From positions 1-47,685 of the forward strand of contig JAEUQE010000034.1 in the NCBI GenBank assembly GCA_016789785.1: a DNA stretch of 47,685 bases, in the 5' to 3' direction. A program made the position numbers and the translations under genes. Shown piece by piece: positions 34,670 through 42,834 of the stretch. Source of the DNA: Bryobacterales bacterium. Lineage in GTDB: Bacteria > Acidobacteriota > Terriglobia > Bryobacterales > Bryobacteraceae. Within the stretch, counting starts at the first letter, position 1. Each line of letters begins with the position of its first letter. The notes beneath the pieces are model-generated. The model was not told the DNA's origin, did no database searches, and worked only from the letters and a program-made list of their open reading frames with translations.

Positions 34670-37620
34670 TGATCCCTCCCCTTGTGAGGCGCTGTCACCT
34701 GCACGGTGGTACCGGCAAGGGGAGCGCTCTCCAGCGTGAGCACGCCTCCCAGCTTGTTCGCGCGCTCCTGCATGCCGAGAATGCCGAAGTGCGGTCCGCC
34801 CGATGGTGTGCCCCGGCTCATGCCGCACCCGTTATCCTCAACACGCAGCGTGGTCTCCCGCTCGGCGAACCGCAGCCGCACGACGATTTCCGTAGCCCGG
34901 CCGTGACGGACGGCGTTGGTGATGGATTCCTGGCCGATCCGCAACAGGTGCGCTTCGGTCGCCGCGGGCAGAGTCCTCGGTGTGCCTTGCGTCTCCACGC
35001 GGCATACGACCGAGTCCGAGGCGCCGAACTGCTCGGCGACTTCGCGCAACGCCGATTCGAGGCCGCCCCGCTCCAGCGCCTCGCTCCGCAGATCGCGCAC
35101 CGCGCAGTGCGCCTCCCGCATGCAATACCGGACCATGCTGCGCGTCAGTTCGAGGGCGGGCCGGAGCTTGGGACCGACGCCTTCGCCGCTCTCCAGCAGC
35201 GCGTCCAAGTGCAGATGCGTTCCCGCCAATCCCTGCTCCAGGGTGTCGTGCAGTTCGCGCGCGATGCGCGTCCGCTCCTCCAGAACCGCGGCAAACTGGC
35301 GCTTCACCATCGCCACACGCCGCCGATAGACCAGCCAGCCCGCCCCGGCGAGTAAGGCCGCCAGCGCCGCCGAGAACCACGCCGTCTGGTACAAATGCGG
35401 CTTCTTGCGGATCCAGGTGGATGCCCCTTGTTCATTCCACACACCATCGCTGTTGGCAGCCGCCACCACGAAGCGATAGCGTCCATGGGGCAGATTCAAG
35501 TAAGTGGCGGAGTGGCGGCCCTGCACCTCGGACCAGTCGCGGTCGTATCCTTCCAGCCGGTAACGGTATGTGATGCGCCCTGGATCGGCGAAACTGAGTG
35601 CCGCGAAGTGGACACTCAATTCCCAGGTGTCCGCATCCGCCACGAACTCGGCGCCTCCGGCCACTTCGCGCCCGTCGCTCCTCACTCCCTCAATGACAAC
35701 GGGCGGCGGCACCGGGTTCGCCTCCAGCCGGGCCGGGTCCACCGACAGCAGGCCACGCACTGTGGCGAACCAGAGCCTGCCGTCGTGGCTCCGGCAGCCG
35801 GCCGGCTGATAGTAGCCATTTACGGAACTGCCCGCCGCCGGAACAAAGGCCAGCCGCCCGGGCTCAATCCGAGGGATCCGGCCTTCGGCAAACGCGTGGA
35901 GACTCTTCAGCGGAACACGGTACACACCGCGATCCGTGCTGAGCCACAGATGGCCGGAGCCGTCGTGCACCACCTGAAGAATGTATCGGTCCGGAAGACC
36001 GGCCCGCCGGAAGTCCGTCACACGGTCCCCGTGCAGCAGCCGCAGTCCCCGATTGGTCCCGGCCCAGACGCCATATTCATCTTCGAGTAGCGATGTAACG
36101 ATGGGAGCATCCAGCTCCGGCCCGCGTTCCAGAGTCCCGCCCGCGTTCCTTCGCAGAAGACCCGCATTGGTTCCGATCCAGAGGTCTCGCCCGGCCGACA
36201 CGGTAGTGGCGGCGCTCAGACCGTGAGTCGACCACTCCACTTTGCCCGTCAGGGCATCCAGTTCGAAGACGCTGCCGTGGAGAGTCGTGGCCCAAAGACG
36301 TCCCTGGCGCAGTTGGAGTGCGGTGATCGTCTGCCCCGCCAACTCGCGCACCTCGCTGAGCACGCCGCCCTTCAGCCGTCGCAGACCACGCGCGGACAGG
36401 CCGATCCAGAGGTCTCGCGCGTCGCCTGCCAGTGACGCGATCACTTCCCCGGCGAGTTCGGGGACGGCCGGACGGAAAGCCCGCCCTTCCCGGCGGCTCA
36501 GACCATGCGCCGTTCCTACCCACAGAACCCCGGTCGGATCCTCGTGCACACTCCGGATGCTGTCATGAGACAACCCGTCGGGAGTGGAAAACACCGCATG
36601 CGCCCGGTTGCCCAGCCGGCCCAGGCTACCGTCGTCGCTGCCGATCCAGACGCTGCCCTCGCGATCTTCATACAGCATTCGTACGCCGCTCGACACCAGG
36701 CCCTGCCGTACGCCGAAGAAGTCGACCTTCGTCCCGCTGATCCGGTCCAGCCCCCCGCCTTCAGCACCGGCCCATACCTGGCCGTCGCGGTCGGAACAGA
36801 CCGCCAGCACCCGGTTGCTCGACAAGCCGCCCGCAACGTCGATCCGCTGATACGCACCGCCGTGGAACCGCAGCAGCCCCTGATCGAGAGTGGCCATCCA
36901 GATCACGCCAGAGGCGTCCTCGTGCAGCCGCCGCACATGGCTGCTTGGCGATGCGTCAGCCGGCTTGGCATCGGGGTCGCCGCCGGGAATCCGGATCGCG
37001 CCGCGGTCGTCGGTGGCCACCCACACGTTGCCCGCGCGATCCTCGCGCAGAAACTTCACGCGCTGTCCGGCGTACCCCTGAGCGGATCCAAGCCGCCGCA
37101 TCTTCGGTCCCCGAATGTGGATCAGTCCATTGGAGAAGGTGCCCACCCACAAATCACCCGTACGCGTCTCCAGCGCGGCGCGAACCGAAAGCCGGGCCGT
37201 TCCATGCTCGGGAGCGACGGCGGCGAACCGCCCCCGCTGAACCCTCGTGATCACCGCGCCGCTGGTGCTTACCACCAGCAGGTCGCCTCGCGGCGTCACC
37301 GAGAGATCCCACACTTTCCCGTCAATCAGACCGCCGGTGTTTGACCGGGAGAATAGGACAAACTCGGCTCCGTTGAATCGGACAAGTCCGCCCTCGGTCC
37401 CAAGCCAGAGGTAGCCGTCAGGCGTCTGCGCCAGCGAGTGGATTGCTCCGTAGGTGAGCCCCTCGCGGGCCTGCCAGACATCGTACTGATACTCGGAGAT
37501 GGCTCTGCCGGGATCCAGTGCTGAGCCGCACAGAGGCGAAAGCACGCACACCATCAAGCGCAGCAGACCTCGGGCGGGACGCGTTTTCCACCCCGGCGCC
37601 CGCTGCTCCCGATTGGTCAC
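34666..37620 (-). CDS. Two-component-propeller sensor histidine kinase
   Basis: About 984 residues. The N-terminus is uncertain; GTG 37620 is used because it precedes a signal-like stretch (GLLRLMVCVLSPLCGSA). About 13 to 14 Reg_prop repeats follow, each with a pattern like 'G.lWvGT..Gl.r', forming two periplasmic seven-bladed propellers. Then come a Y_Y_Y domain (FADPGRITYRYRLEGYDRDWSEV, GRYRFVVAAANSDGVW), one membrane helix (about 743-763), and a HisKA_3 domain with the phospho-acceptor in RTRIARELHDTLEQGLAG (His near 791). The HATPase domain has GQESITNAVRHG, VEDNGCGM and GILGMQERA. In Bacteroidetes this sensory layout controls polysaccharide-use genes, usually as a hybrid with an AraC regulator. 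Here it is split and pairs with a NarL-type regulator. It is coupled to the regulator gene by an ATGA overlap. Confidence 0.9.
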   Translation of the reverse strand: MTNREQRAPGWKTRPARGLLRLMVCVLSPLCGSALDPGRAISEYQYDVWQAREGLTYGAIHSLAQTPDGYLWLGTEGGLVRFNGAEFVLFSRSNTGGLIDGKVWDLSVTPRGDLLVVSTSGAVITRVQRGRFAAVAPEHGTARLSVRAALETRTGDLWVGTFSNGLIHIRGPKMRRLGSAQGYAGQRVKFLREDRAGNVWVATDDRGAIRIPGGDPDAKPADASPSSHVRRLHEDASGVIWMATLDQGLLRFHGGAYQRIDVAGGLSSNRVLAVCSDRDGQVWAGAEGGGLDRISGTKVDFFGVRQGLVSSGVRMLYEDREGSVWIGSDDGSLGRLGNRAHAVFSTPDGLSHDSIRSVHEDPTGVLWVGTAHGLSRREGRAFRPAVPELAGEVIASLAGDARDLWIGLSARGLRRLKGGVLSEVRELAGQTITALQLRQGRLWATTLHGSVFELDALTGKVEWSTHGLSAATTVSAGRDLWIGTNAGLLRRNAGGTLERGPELDAPIVTSLLEDEYGVWAGTNRGLRLLHGDRVTDFRRAGLPDRYILQVVHDGSGHLWLSTDRGVYRVPLKSLHAFAEGRIPRIEPGRLAFVPAAGSSVNGYYQPAGCRSHDGRLWFATVRGLLSVDPARLEANPVPPPVVIEGVRSDGREVAGGAEFVADADTWELSVHFAALSFADPGRITYRYRLEGYDRDWSEVQGRHSATYLNLPHGRYRFVVAAANSDGVWNEQGASTWIRKKPHLYQTAWFSAALAALLAGAGWLVYRRRVAMVKRQFAAVLEERTRIARELHDTLEQGLAGTHLHLDALLESGEGVGPKLRPALELTRSMVRYCMREAHCAVRDLRSEALERGGLESALREVAEQFGASDSVVCRVETQGTPRTLPAATEAHLLRIGQESITNAVRHGRATEIVVRLRFAERETTLRVEDNGCGMSRGTPSGGPHFGILGMQERANKLGGVLTLESAPLAGTTVQVTAPHKGRDQ

Positions 37621-37676
37621 ACTGGCATCATATACGGTTTCGGCGAACCGCACGGCCGCGGCGACAGCGCGGTGAA

Positions 37677-37709
37677 ACCACGGCGACACCACAGTGACAC
37701 CACAGTGAC
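37677..37709. repeat. Three tandem 11-bp repeats upstream of the kinase gene
   Basis: ACCACGGCGAC, ACCACAGTGAC and ACCACAGTGAC follow one another without gaps (37677, 37688, 37699). The 11-base spacing puts each copy on the same face of the helix, as for cooperatively bound activator sites. They lie about 57-90 bases upstream of the kinase start. Confidence 0.6.
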
Positions 37710-37975
37710 GCCGCTTCCGGTGCAGTGCCCGCCACCAGACAGACCAGGCGACAACTGACCGATCGGATCGCACTGGCCTCGCGACGGTGTGGCTACGGTG
37801 ATCGCATCGCGAAGTCACTGCTCCGACGCAGTATCGCGGGTTGTTTCTGGCTCGGAGTAGTGAGAAAGCAAATGGCGATGCGCGTCGCTCTGGGCACGTC
37901 GCGCCGCCGCCTTGTTGTTGAGACGTCTGCGGATGCAATGGTGGTCAAAGCCCACTTCGCGACAAGGCAATGCTT

Positions 37976-38016
37976 GTGACCGGCGGTCACCTCCGGTTCG
38001 GGAGCCGATGTGACCG
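37976..38016. repeat. Palindrome GTGACCGGCGGTCAC plus an extra half-site
   Basis: A perfect 7-1-7 inverted repeat at 37976-37990 is followed by another GTGACCG at 38010-38016. The GTGAC core also occurs in the tandem 11-mers near the kinase gene. It could be an operator for either divergent gene; this is inference from symmetry only. Confidence 0.45.
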
Positions 38017-38214
38017 TGAGATGGGCACGGCTGTTGCGGCCACGGCACTACCGGTCTGACGTGCGTCCTGGTCGATCCGGTCGACTCCCTCCGGCTAACT
38101 GATTCGCTCGTCCGAACCGAGAAGCACCTTATCCTGCGATAGCAGAGTACGCTTTGCCGGGGCGGTTTGGACCACAAAGCATTCTCCAACTGCGGAAGCC
38201 TGGCGCCGTGTGGC

Positions 38215-38230
38215 TATAATGATCGATCAT
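38215..38230 (+). promoter_or_regulatory. TATAAT box and overlapping palindrome before the M28 gene
   Basis: A consensus -10 box (TATAAT, 38215-38220) overlaps a perfect 12-bp palindrome, ATGATCGATCAT (38219-38230). No good -35 box lies 16-18 bases upstream. The predicted start near 38227 leaves a leader of only about 8 bases and no Shine-Dalgarno, so the message may be nearly leaderless. Confidence 0.4.
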
Positions 38231-38234
38231 CCTC

Positions 38235-40331
38235 ATGTCCCTCTTCGTTCTCTCGTTACTCGCCAGTGGTCCCGTGTTCGCCCAACCGCCCATCCGCGGC
38301 TTCGCGCCGGAATCCTGGAAGAACCAGCACGAAATCGAGCGCCGGCTCCGTGCAACGCCTGAGGCCGAACGTCTGCGAACCTACATGCGGCGCATGGCCG
38401 GCAAGCCGCATCACGCGGGGTCGAAGGCGTCGCGCGATGTTGCCGAATACGCGCTTGGCCTGCTCAAGGAGTGGGGGCTCGACGCGCGCATGGAGACGTT
38501 CGAGGCGCTGCTACCCTACCCGAAGTCACGAGTGGTGGAGATGATCGAGCCCCTGCGGACGCAGGCCCGTTTGCAGGAGCCCGCGGTACCCGAGGATCCC
38601 GATTCGAGCGACGAAGGGCAACTGTCGACGTTTAACGCCTACTCGGCCGATGGCGATGTGTCGGGCCTCTTGATCTATGTCAACTACGGTCTGCCGGAAG
38701 ACTACACCAATCTCAAGCGGCTGGGCATCGACGCGAAGGGAAAGATCGTGCTGGCGCGCTACGGGCGGAGTTGGCGCGGGACAAAGGCGAAGGTCGCTCA
38801 TGAGAACGGGGCGCTTGCGTGCCTCATCTACTCGGATCCCCGCGACGATGGTTACTTCCAGGGCGACGTCTATCCGATCGGTGCCTACCGCCCGCCGTTC
38901 GGCGTGCAGCGCGGCAGCGTGTTGGATATGCCGGTGCGCGTCGGCGATCCGCAGACGCCGGGATGGGGGGCAGTGCAGGGTGCCAAGAGGATTTCGAAAG
39001 AAGAGTCCGGACTGCTGATGAAGCTGCCGGTGATTCCGATCTCCTACGGGGACGCCTCGGAGTTGTTGCAGCAGCTCAAGGGGCCGGTTGCGCCTGAGCC
39101 GTGGCGCGGTGCGCTCGGATTGACCTATCACCTCGGGCCGGGCCCCGCGAAGGTGCGTGTCAAGATGGAGTCGGACTGGGGCGTTCGCCCGGTGCACAAC
39201 GTGATCGCGACCATTCCGGGCAGCACCTATCCAGACCAATGGATTCTCTATGGCAACCATCACGACGCATGGGTGCATGGCGCCAACGACCCCGTGAGCG
39301 GCGCTTCGGCGCTTCTCGAAACAGCGCGCAGCTTCGCCGAATTGTGCAAAAGCGGATGGCGGCCGAAACGCACCATCATGTTCGCGTTGTGGGACGCCGA
39401 GGAGTATGGGCTGGTCGGGTCCACCGAATGGGTGGAGCAACACCGCGACGAATTGAACCGCAAGATGGTGGCCTATCTGAATACCGATTCCACAGGGCGC
39501 GGACGCATTTCGGCCGGCGGTTCGAAGAGTTTGGAAGCGTTCTACCGCGAGGTCTTGCGCGACGTGAATGATCCCTCGACGGGTCAGCCGTTGCTCGCGC
39601 AGGCCAATGGGAAGAAGCAGCCAGCGCCCGATGAGCAGAGGCTCGGATCACTCGGCGCGGGGTCGGACTACGTGGCGTTTCTCCACCACGCGGGGATCGC
39701 GAGCATGAACCTGGGCTTCGGTGGCGAGGGCGGCGGTGTTTATCATTCCTCCTATGACACCTACGAATGGTATACGCGGTTCTCGGACGGCGACTTCCGC
39801 TACGGCCGCACACTGAGCGGCGTGATTGCGACCATGCTCATGAGGCTGGCGGATTCCGCGCTGGTTCCGTTTGATCTCCTGCCGCTGGCTTCCACCGTGC
39901 AGGCGCAGGTTGGCGAGATTGCGAAGAGCGCCGGCCCCTCGGCTTCCAAGCTCGATACCAAGGAACTGCTGGCCGAGTTGCAAAAGCTGGCCGCCGCCGC
40001 CAAGCTGTTCGAGGCAGAATACCAATCGTTCGCCCGGCGCACCGCCGCACTCAGCCAGGACCGGCTCGCCAACGTGAACCAGTCGATCTACCGGTTGGAG
40101 CGCACGCTGCTTGCGCCCGACGGATTGCCAGGACGCCCCTGGTACCGCCATCAGTTGCATGCTCCTGGTTTGTATACCGGGTATGGCGTGAAGACACTGC
40201 CTGGCATTCGCGAGGCTGTGGAAGCGGAACGTTGGGAGGAGGCCAACGCGCAGAGCAAGGAATTGGCAAAAGCCCTCCGCGCACTCACGGCGGAGGTTTC
40301 GCGCGTGACGGCGGGCATGCGCGCCCGTTGA
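38235..40331 (+). CDS. M28 zinc metallopeptidase, glutamate carboxypeptidase II/PSMA type
   Basis: 698 residues with a signal peptide (SLFVLSLLASGPVFA). A protease-associated domain (about 110-290) is inserted before the catalytic M28 domain. Co-catalytic zinc site: His342/His343-Asp344 in GNHHDAW, bridging Asp352 in GANDPVSGAS, Glu389 (catalytic base) and Glu390 in DAEEYGLVGS, Asp418 in NTDSTG, and His504 in VYHSSYDT. A helical transferrin-receptor-like dimerisation domain fills the C-terminus. Homologues remove C-terminal Glu or act as aminopeptidases on short peptides; here it should scavenge peptides in the periplasm or outside. An in-frame TGA at 38220-38222 fixes the ATG at 38235 as the first start. 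Its stop is two bases from the convergent fliJ stop. Confidence 0.92.
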   Translation: MSLFVLSLLASGPVFAQPPIRGFAPESWKNQHEIERRLRATPEAERLRTYMRRMAGKPHHAGSKASRDVAEYALGLLKEWGLDARMETFEALLPYPKSRVVEMIEPLRTQARLQEPAVPEDPDSSDEGQLSTFNAYSADGDVSGLLIYVNYGLPEDYTNLKRLGIDAKGKIVLARYGRSWRGTKAKVAHENGALACLIYSDPRDDGYFQGDVYPIGAYRPPFGVQRGSVLDMPVRVGDPQTPGWGAVQGAKRISKEESGLLMKLPVIPISYGDASELLQQLKGPVAPEPWRGALGLTYHLGPGPAKVRVKMESDWGVRPVHNVIATIPGSTYPDQWILYGNHHDAWVHGANDPVSGASALLETARSFAELCKSGWRPKRTIMFALWDAEEYGLVGSTEWVEQHRDELNRKMVAYLNTDSTGRGRISAGGSKSLEAFYREVLRDVNDPSTGQPLLAQANGKKQPAPDEQRLGSLGAGSDYVAFLHHAGIASMNLGFGGEGGGVYHSSYDTYEWYTRFSDGDFRYGRTLSGVIATMLMRLADSALVPFDLLPLASTVQAQVGEIAKSAGPSASKLDTKELLAELQKLAAAAKLFEAEYQSFARRTAALSQDRLANVNQSIYRLERTLLAPDGLPGRPWYRHQLHAPGLYTGYGVKTLPGIREAVEAERWEEANAQSKELAKALRALTAEVSRVTAGMRAR

Positions 40332-40333
40332 CT

Positions 40334-40780
40334 TCAATCGTCACCAGCACGCATTCCCCATTTGGCGAGAAACGCGTCGGAAGCGTCATTCTCGAGTTCA
40401 CGATCGGCCTCTTTCTTCCAGTCCGCATGCTTTCGCTCCTTGAGTTTCTCGAGAAGCTTCGTCTGGCGCGTCTCCTCCATCAGCACTTTGCGCTGGCTGA
40501 CAATGGCATCCGCCAGCTTCCGTTCCTGCTGGACCAGTTGCCCTTGACGGAACTCCACCGCCCGGCGAAAGGCGGAAAGAGCCTGAAGGTCCGCGGCTTC
40601 AATGGTCTTGTTGCTCCGAGTGGAAGCTTCCGAATCGTCATAGTCCTGTTGCAGTTGCTGGCGCAGCCGGCGGAGTTGCTGCACCTGCGACAATAGCTGC
40701 TCCAGCCGCGCTTGTTGCGTCATCATGCGCTGCCGGCGCCATTCGAGCGCCATCTCCAACTGAAAGCGGAAACGCTTCAT
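40334..40780 (-). CDS. fliJ: Flagellar export chaperone FliJ
   Basis: 148 residues, nearly all coiled coil. It opens with the family motif MKRFRFQLEMALEWRR and is rich in Gln, Glu and Arg (for example QLLSQVQQLRRLRQQLQQDY). FliJ is the central stalk of the flagellar type III export ATPase ring and recycles export chaperones. It is the last gene of the flagellar operon, 18 bases after fliI. Length and position fit the family; sequence identity in FliJ is always low, so context carries much of the call. Confidence 0.85.
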   Translation of the reverse strand: MKRFRFQLEMALEWRRQRMMTQQARLEQLLSQVQQLRRLRQQLQQDYDDSEASTRSNKTIEAADLQALSAFRRAVEFRQGQLVQQERKLADAIVSQRKVLMEETRQTKLLEKLKERKHADWKKEADRELENDASDAFLAKWGMRAGDD

Positions 40781-40798
40781 CGGGCTTGCCTTGCCATG

Positions 40799-42142
40799 CT
40801 ACCCACTCAGCGAGGTGGCCAGTCGTTCCAGCCTCGCCAGCGTGTCTTCGCGGCTCGACTTGGCGTGGGCGTCCTGCCGGAGAAACTCATCCAATTCCCC
40901 TCGCATGCGGATCGCCGCGTCGAGCTTCGGGTTGGATCCCGACGCGTAGGCGCCCAGCAGAATCAGATCCTGTGCCCGGTGGTAGGCCGCCATCGCTTCC
41001 CGAACCTTTCCCGCCGCCGCCTTCTGCGCCGGCGTCGAAACCTGGCCGGCCACGCGCGACACGCTTTGGAGAATGTCAATGGCAGGATAGTGCCCCGCCG
41101 CTCCGAGTTCCCTCGACAGAATGATGTGACCGTCGAGAATACCGCGCACGGCGTCGCAGATCGGCTCGTTGAAGTCATCGCCCTCAACCAGCACCGTGAA
41201 GAAGCCTGTGATCGAGCCCTTCTCGAAGTGACCGGCGCGCTCGAAGATCTTCGGCAGAATGTTGAACACCGAAGGCGTATAGCCCTTCTGGCTCGGCGGC
41301 TCACCGGCGGCGAGCCCGATTTCACGCTGCGCCATCGCCAGACGGGTAACGGAGTCCATCACCAGCAGGACATCCTGCCCCTGGTCGCGAAAGTACTCCG
41401 AGATCGCAAGCGCAAGATAGCAGGCTCTCACTCGCAACGGCGCGGGCCGGTCACTGGTCGCAACCACGATCACCGATCGCGCCAGCCCCTCGGGGCCCAA
41501 CTCTTGCTCAATGAAGCCGCGCACTTCGCGGTTGCGTTCCCCGATCAGCGCGATCACACTGACGTGCGCGGAGTTCTGCCGCGACATCGCGCCCATCAGC
41601 GTGCTCTTGCCGACACCCGAGCCGCCGAACAATCCCAGCCTCTGCCCCTTGCCGCAAGCCAGAAGACTGTCGATGGCGCGTATGCCCGTCACCAGCGGAT
41701 GGCGGATCGGCACCCGTTCCAATGGGCCCGGAGGCTGGCGGTAGAGATCGTAGTGGGCTTCAGCCTCAATCGCGCCCTTCCCGTCCAGAGGCTTGCCGAA
41801 GCCGTCGAGCACCCGGCCCAGCAGACCTTGCCCCACCGCCACCTTCGCCTCCGCCCCGCGAGCCACAATCCGGTCGCCCAGTTGCAGTCCGTCGGTCTCC
41901 TCAAGCGGCATGCTCAGAACGCGATCGTTCCGGAAGCCGATTACTTGCACGCGGATCCGGCGGCCGCTGGACGTCAGCACTTCGCAGAAATCGCCAATGG
42001 CGGCGGCAGGTCCCGCGGACTCGACCAAAAGCCCCACCAGTGCCGTCACCGTTCCCGTCCACCGGGCGGGTTCGGCGCGTTGAATTGCCTGGAAATAGCC
42101 CCGCAGGTCGAGGGGACCGGCTTCCGGAAGCGGTAACGTCAT
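40799..42142 (-). CDS. fliI: Flagellar type III export ATPase FliI
   Basis: 447 residues, the standard FliI size. Walker A is GGSGVGKST at 173-181, followed by IGERNREVRGFIEQELG (catalytic Glu region), the Walker B strand DVLLVMDSVTRLAMAQREIGLAAGEPPSQKGYTPSVF and the C-terminal helical domain. It hydrolyses ATP at the cytoplasmic face of the export gate to unload rod, hook and filament subunits. The start ATG overlaps the fliH stop by 4 bases, as expected for two proteins that form a complex. The annotation rests on full-length family pattern plus operon position and is distinct from F1-ATPase beta by the flagellar GGSGVGKS and PSQKGYTPSVF motifs. Confidence 0.97.
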   Translation of the reverse strand: MTLPLPEAGPLDLRGYFQAIQRAEPARWTGTVTALVGLLVESAGPAAAIGDFCEVLTSSGRRIRVQVIGFRNDRVLSMPLEETDGLQLGDRIVARGAEAKVAVGQGLLGRVLDGFGKPLDGKGAIEAEAHYDLYRQPPGPLERVPIRHPLVTGIRAIDSLLACGKGQRLGLFGGSGVGKSTLMGAMSRQNSAHVSVIALIGERNREVRGFIEQELGPEGLARSVIVVATSDRPAPLRVRACYLALAISEYFRDQGQDVLLVMDSVTRLAMAQREIGLAAGEPPSQKGYTPSVFNILPKIFERAGHFEKGSITGFFTVLVEGDDFNEPICDAVRGILDGHIILSRELGAAGHYPAIDILQSVSRVAGQVSTPAQKAAAGKVREAMAAYHRAQDLILLGAYASGSNPKLDAAIRMRGELDEFLRQDAHAKSSREDTLARLERLATSLSG

Positions 42143-42834
42143 CGTTCGTTCTTCCTTCCCAGCAGGTCGGTGAACCCGCGTTCGATTTCTTCCAATTGCG
42201 TCTCCACGGACGCGTCCATCGTCCCGCGCTGCGTCTCAAACAGCAATCCTCCCCGCTCAATCGCGTTGTCCGCCACCACGTCGATCCGGTGCGGGCTGCC
42301 GATTCGATCCAGAAACGCCTTGATCAGCGGCGCGTCCTCCGGGCGCAGGCGAACCCGGTGAGTCTCGCGCAACTCCACACGCTCCAGGGCCGCTTTCACC
42401 AGGCCGGCCATCGCTTCGGGGTCAATCGTCAACTCCCTTCTCAGGATCCTGCGCGCCATCGCCACGCTGAGCTTGACAACATCTTCTTCGGCCTCCCTGC
42501 GCAGCTTCGGCCGGAATGCGGCGAGATCTGCCAGCGCGCGCGAGGTTTTCTCCAGAGCTTCCTTCCAGCGAGCCTCGGCTGCCGCGTCCGCCTCCTGACG
42601 GGCTGCCTGGCGGATGGCCTGTTCCTTGGCCGGCGCCTGCTGTTCGAGCGACCGCAGTTTCCCTTCCAGAGCGCGGTATTCCTCCCAACTCGGGCCCGCC
42701 GAAACAGCCGTCGCCGAAGGCTGCGGTGGCGGCTCGCCCTCGACGGCCGCGTCCTCCAGGCTTTCGCCGATCGATGTCCAGACAAGGGGCGCCGCCTCGG
42801 CCAAGGACGCCTTCCGCAGGATCCTAGACGACAT
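42139..42834 (-). CDS. fliH: Flagellar assembly protein FliH
   Basis: 231 residues from ATG 42834; an in-frame GTG at 42852 would add six residues. A variable N-terminus is followed by a long coiled coil rich in Glu, Ala and Gln (KEQAIRQAARQEADAAAEARWKEALE) and a C-terminal domain resembling V-ATPase subunit E (VVKLSVAMARRILRRELTIDPEAMAGLVKAALERV, VRLRPEDAPLI, GGLLFETQRGTMDASVETQLEEI). FliH is the peripheral stalk that binds and restrains FliI and links it to the C-ring. It overlaps fliG by 11 bases upstream and fliI by 4 bases downstream. Confidence 0.92.
   Translation of the reverse strand: MSSRILRKASLAEAAPLVWTSIGESLEDAAVEGEPPPQPSATAVSAGPSWEEYRALEGKLRSLEQQAPAKEQAIRQAARQEADAAAEARWKEALEKTSRALADLAAFRPKLRREAEEDVVKLSVAMARRILRRELTIDPEAMAGLVKAALERVELRETHRVRLRPEDAPLIKAFLDRIGSPHRIDVVADNAIERGGLLFETQRGTMDASVETQLEEIERGFTDLLGRKNER

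Larger units (their letters stand above)
37621..38234. other. Divergent regulatory interval between kinase and peptidase genes
   Basis: About 610 bases with no gene I can support; the 84-codon frame at 37725-37979 lacks a ribosome binding site and protein-like composition. It holds three tandem 11-mers near the kinase start, a perfect 15-bp palindrome with an extra half-site further out, and a TATAAT box with an overlapping palindrome next to the peptidase gene. A TATGAT (minus strand, 37627-37632) lies directly before the assumed kinase start. Confidence 0.5.

Noticed and set aside
34670..34828. N-terminal extension of the response regulator
   Set aside because: It would lie inside the kinase HATPase coding region in another frame. 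The receiver domain begins exactly at ATG 34669 with an ATGA overlap.
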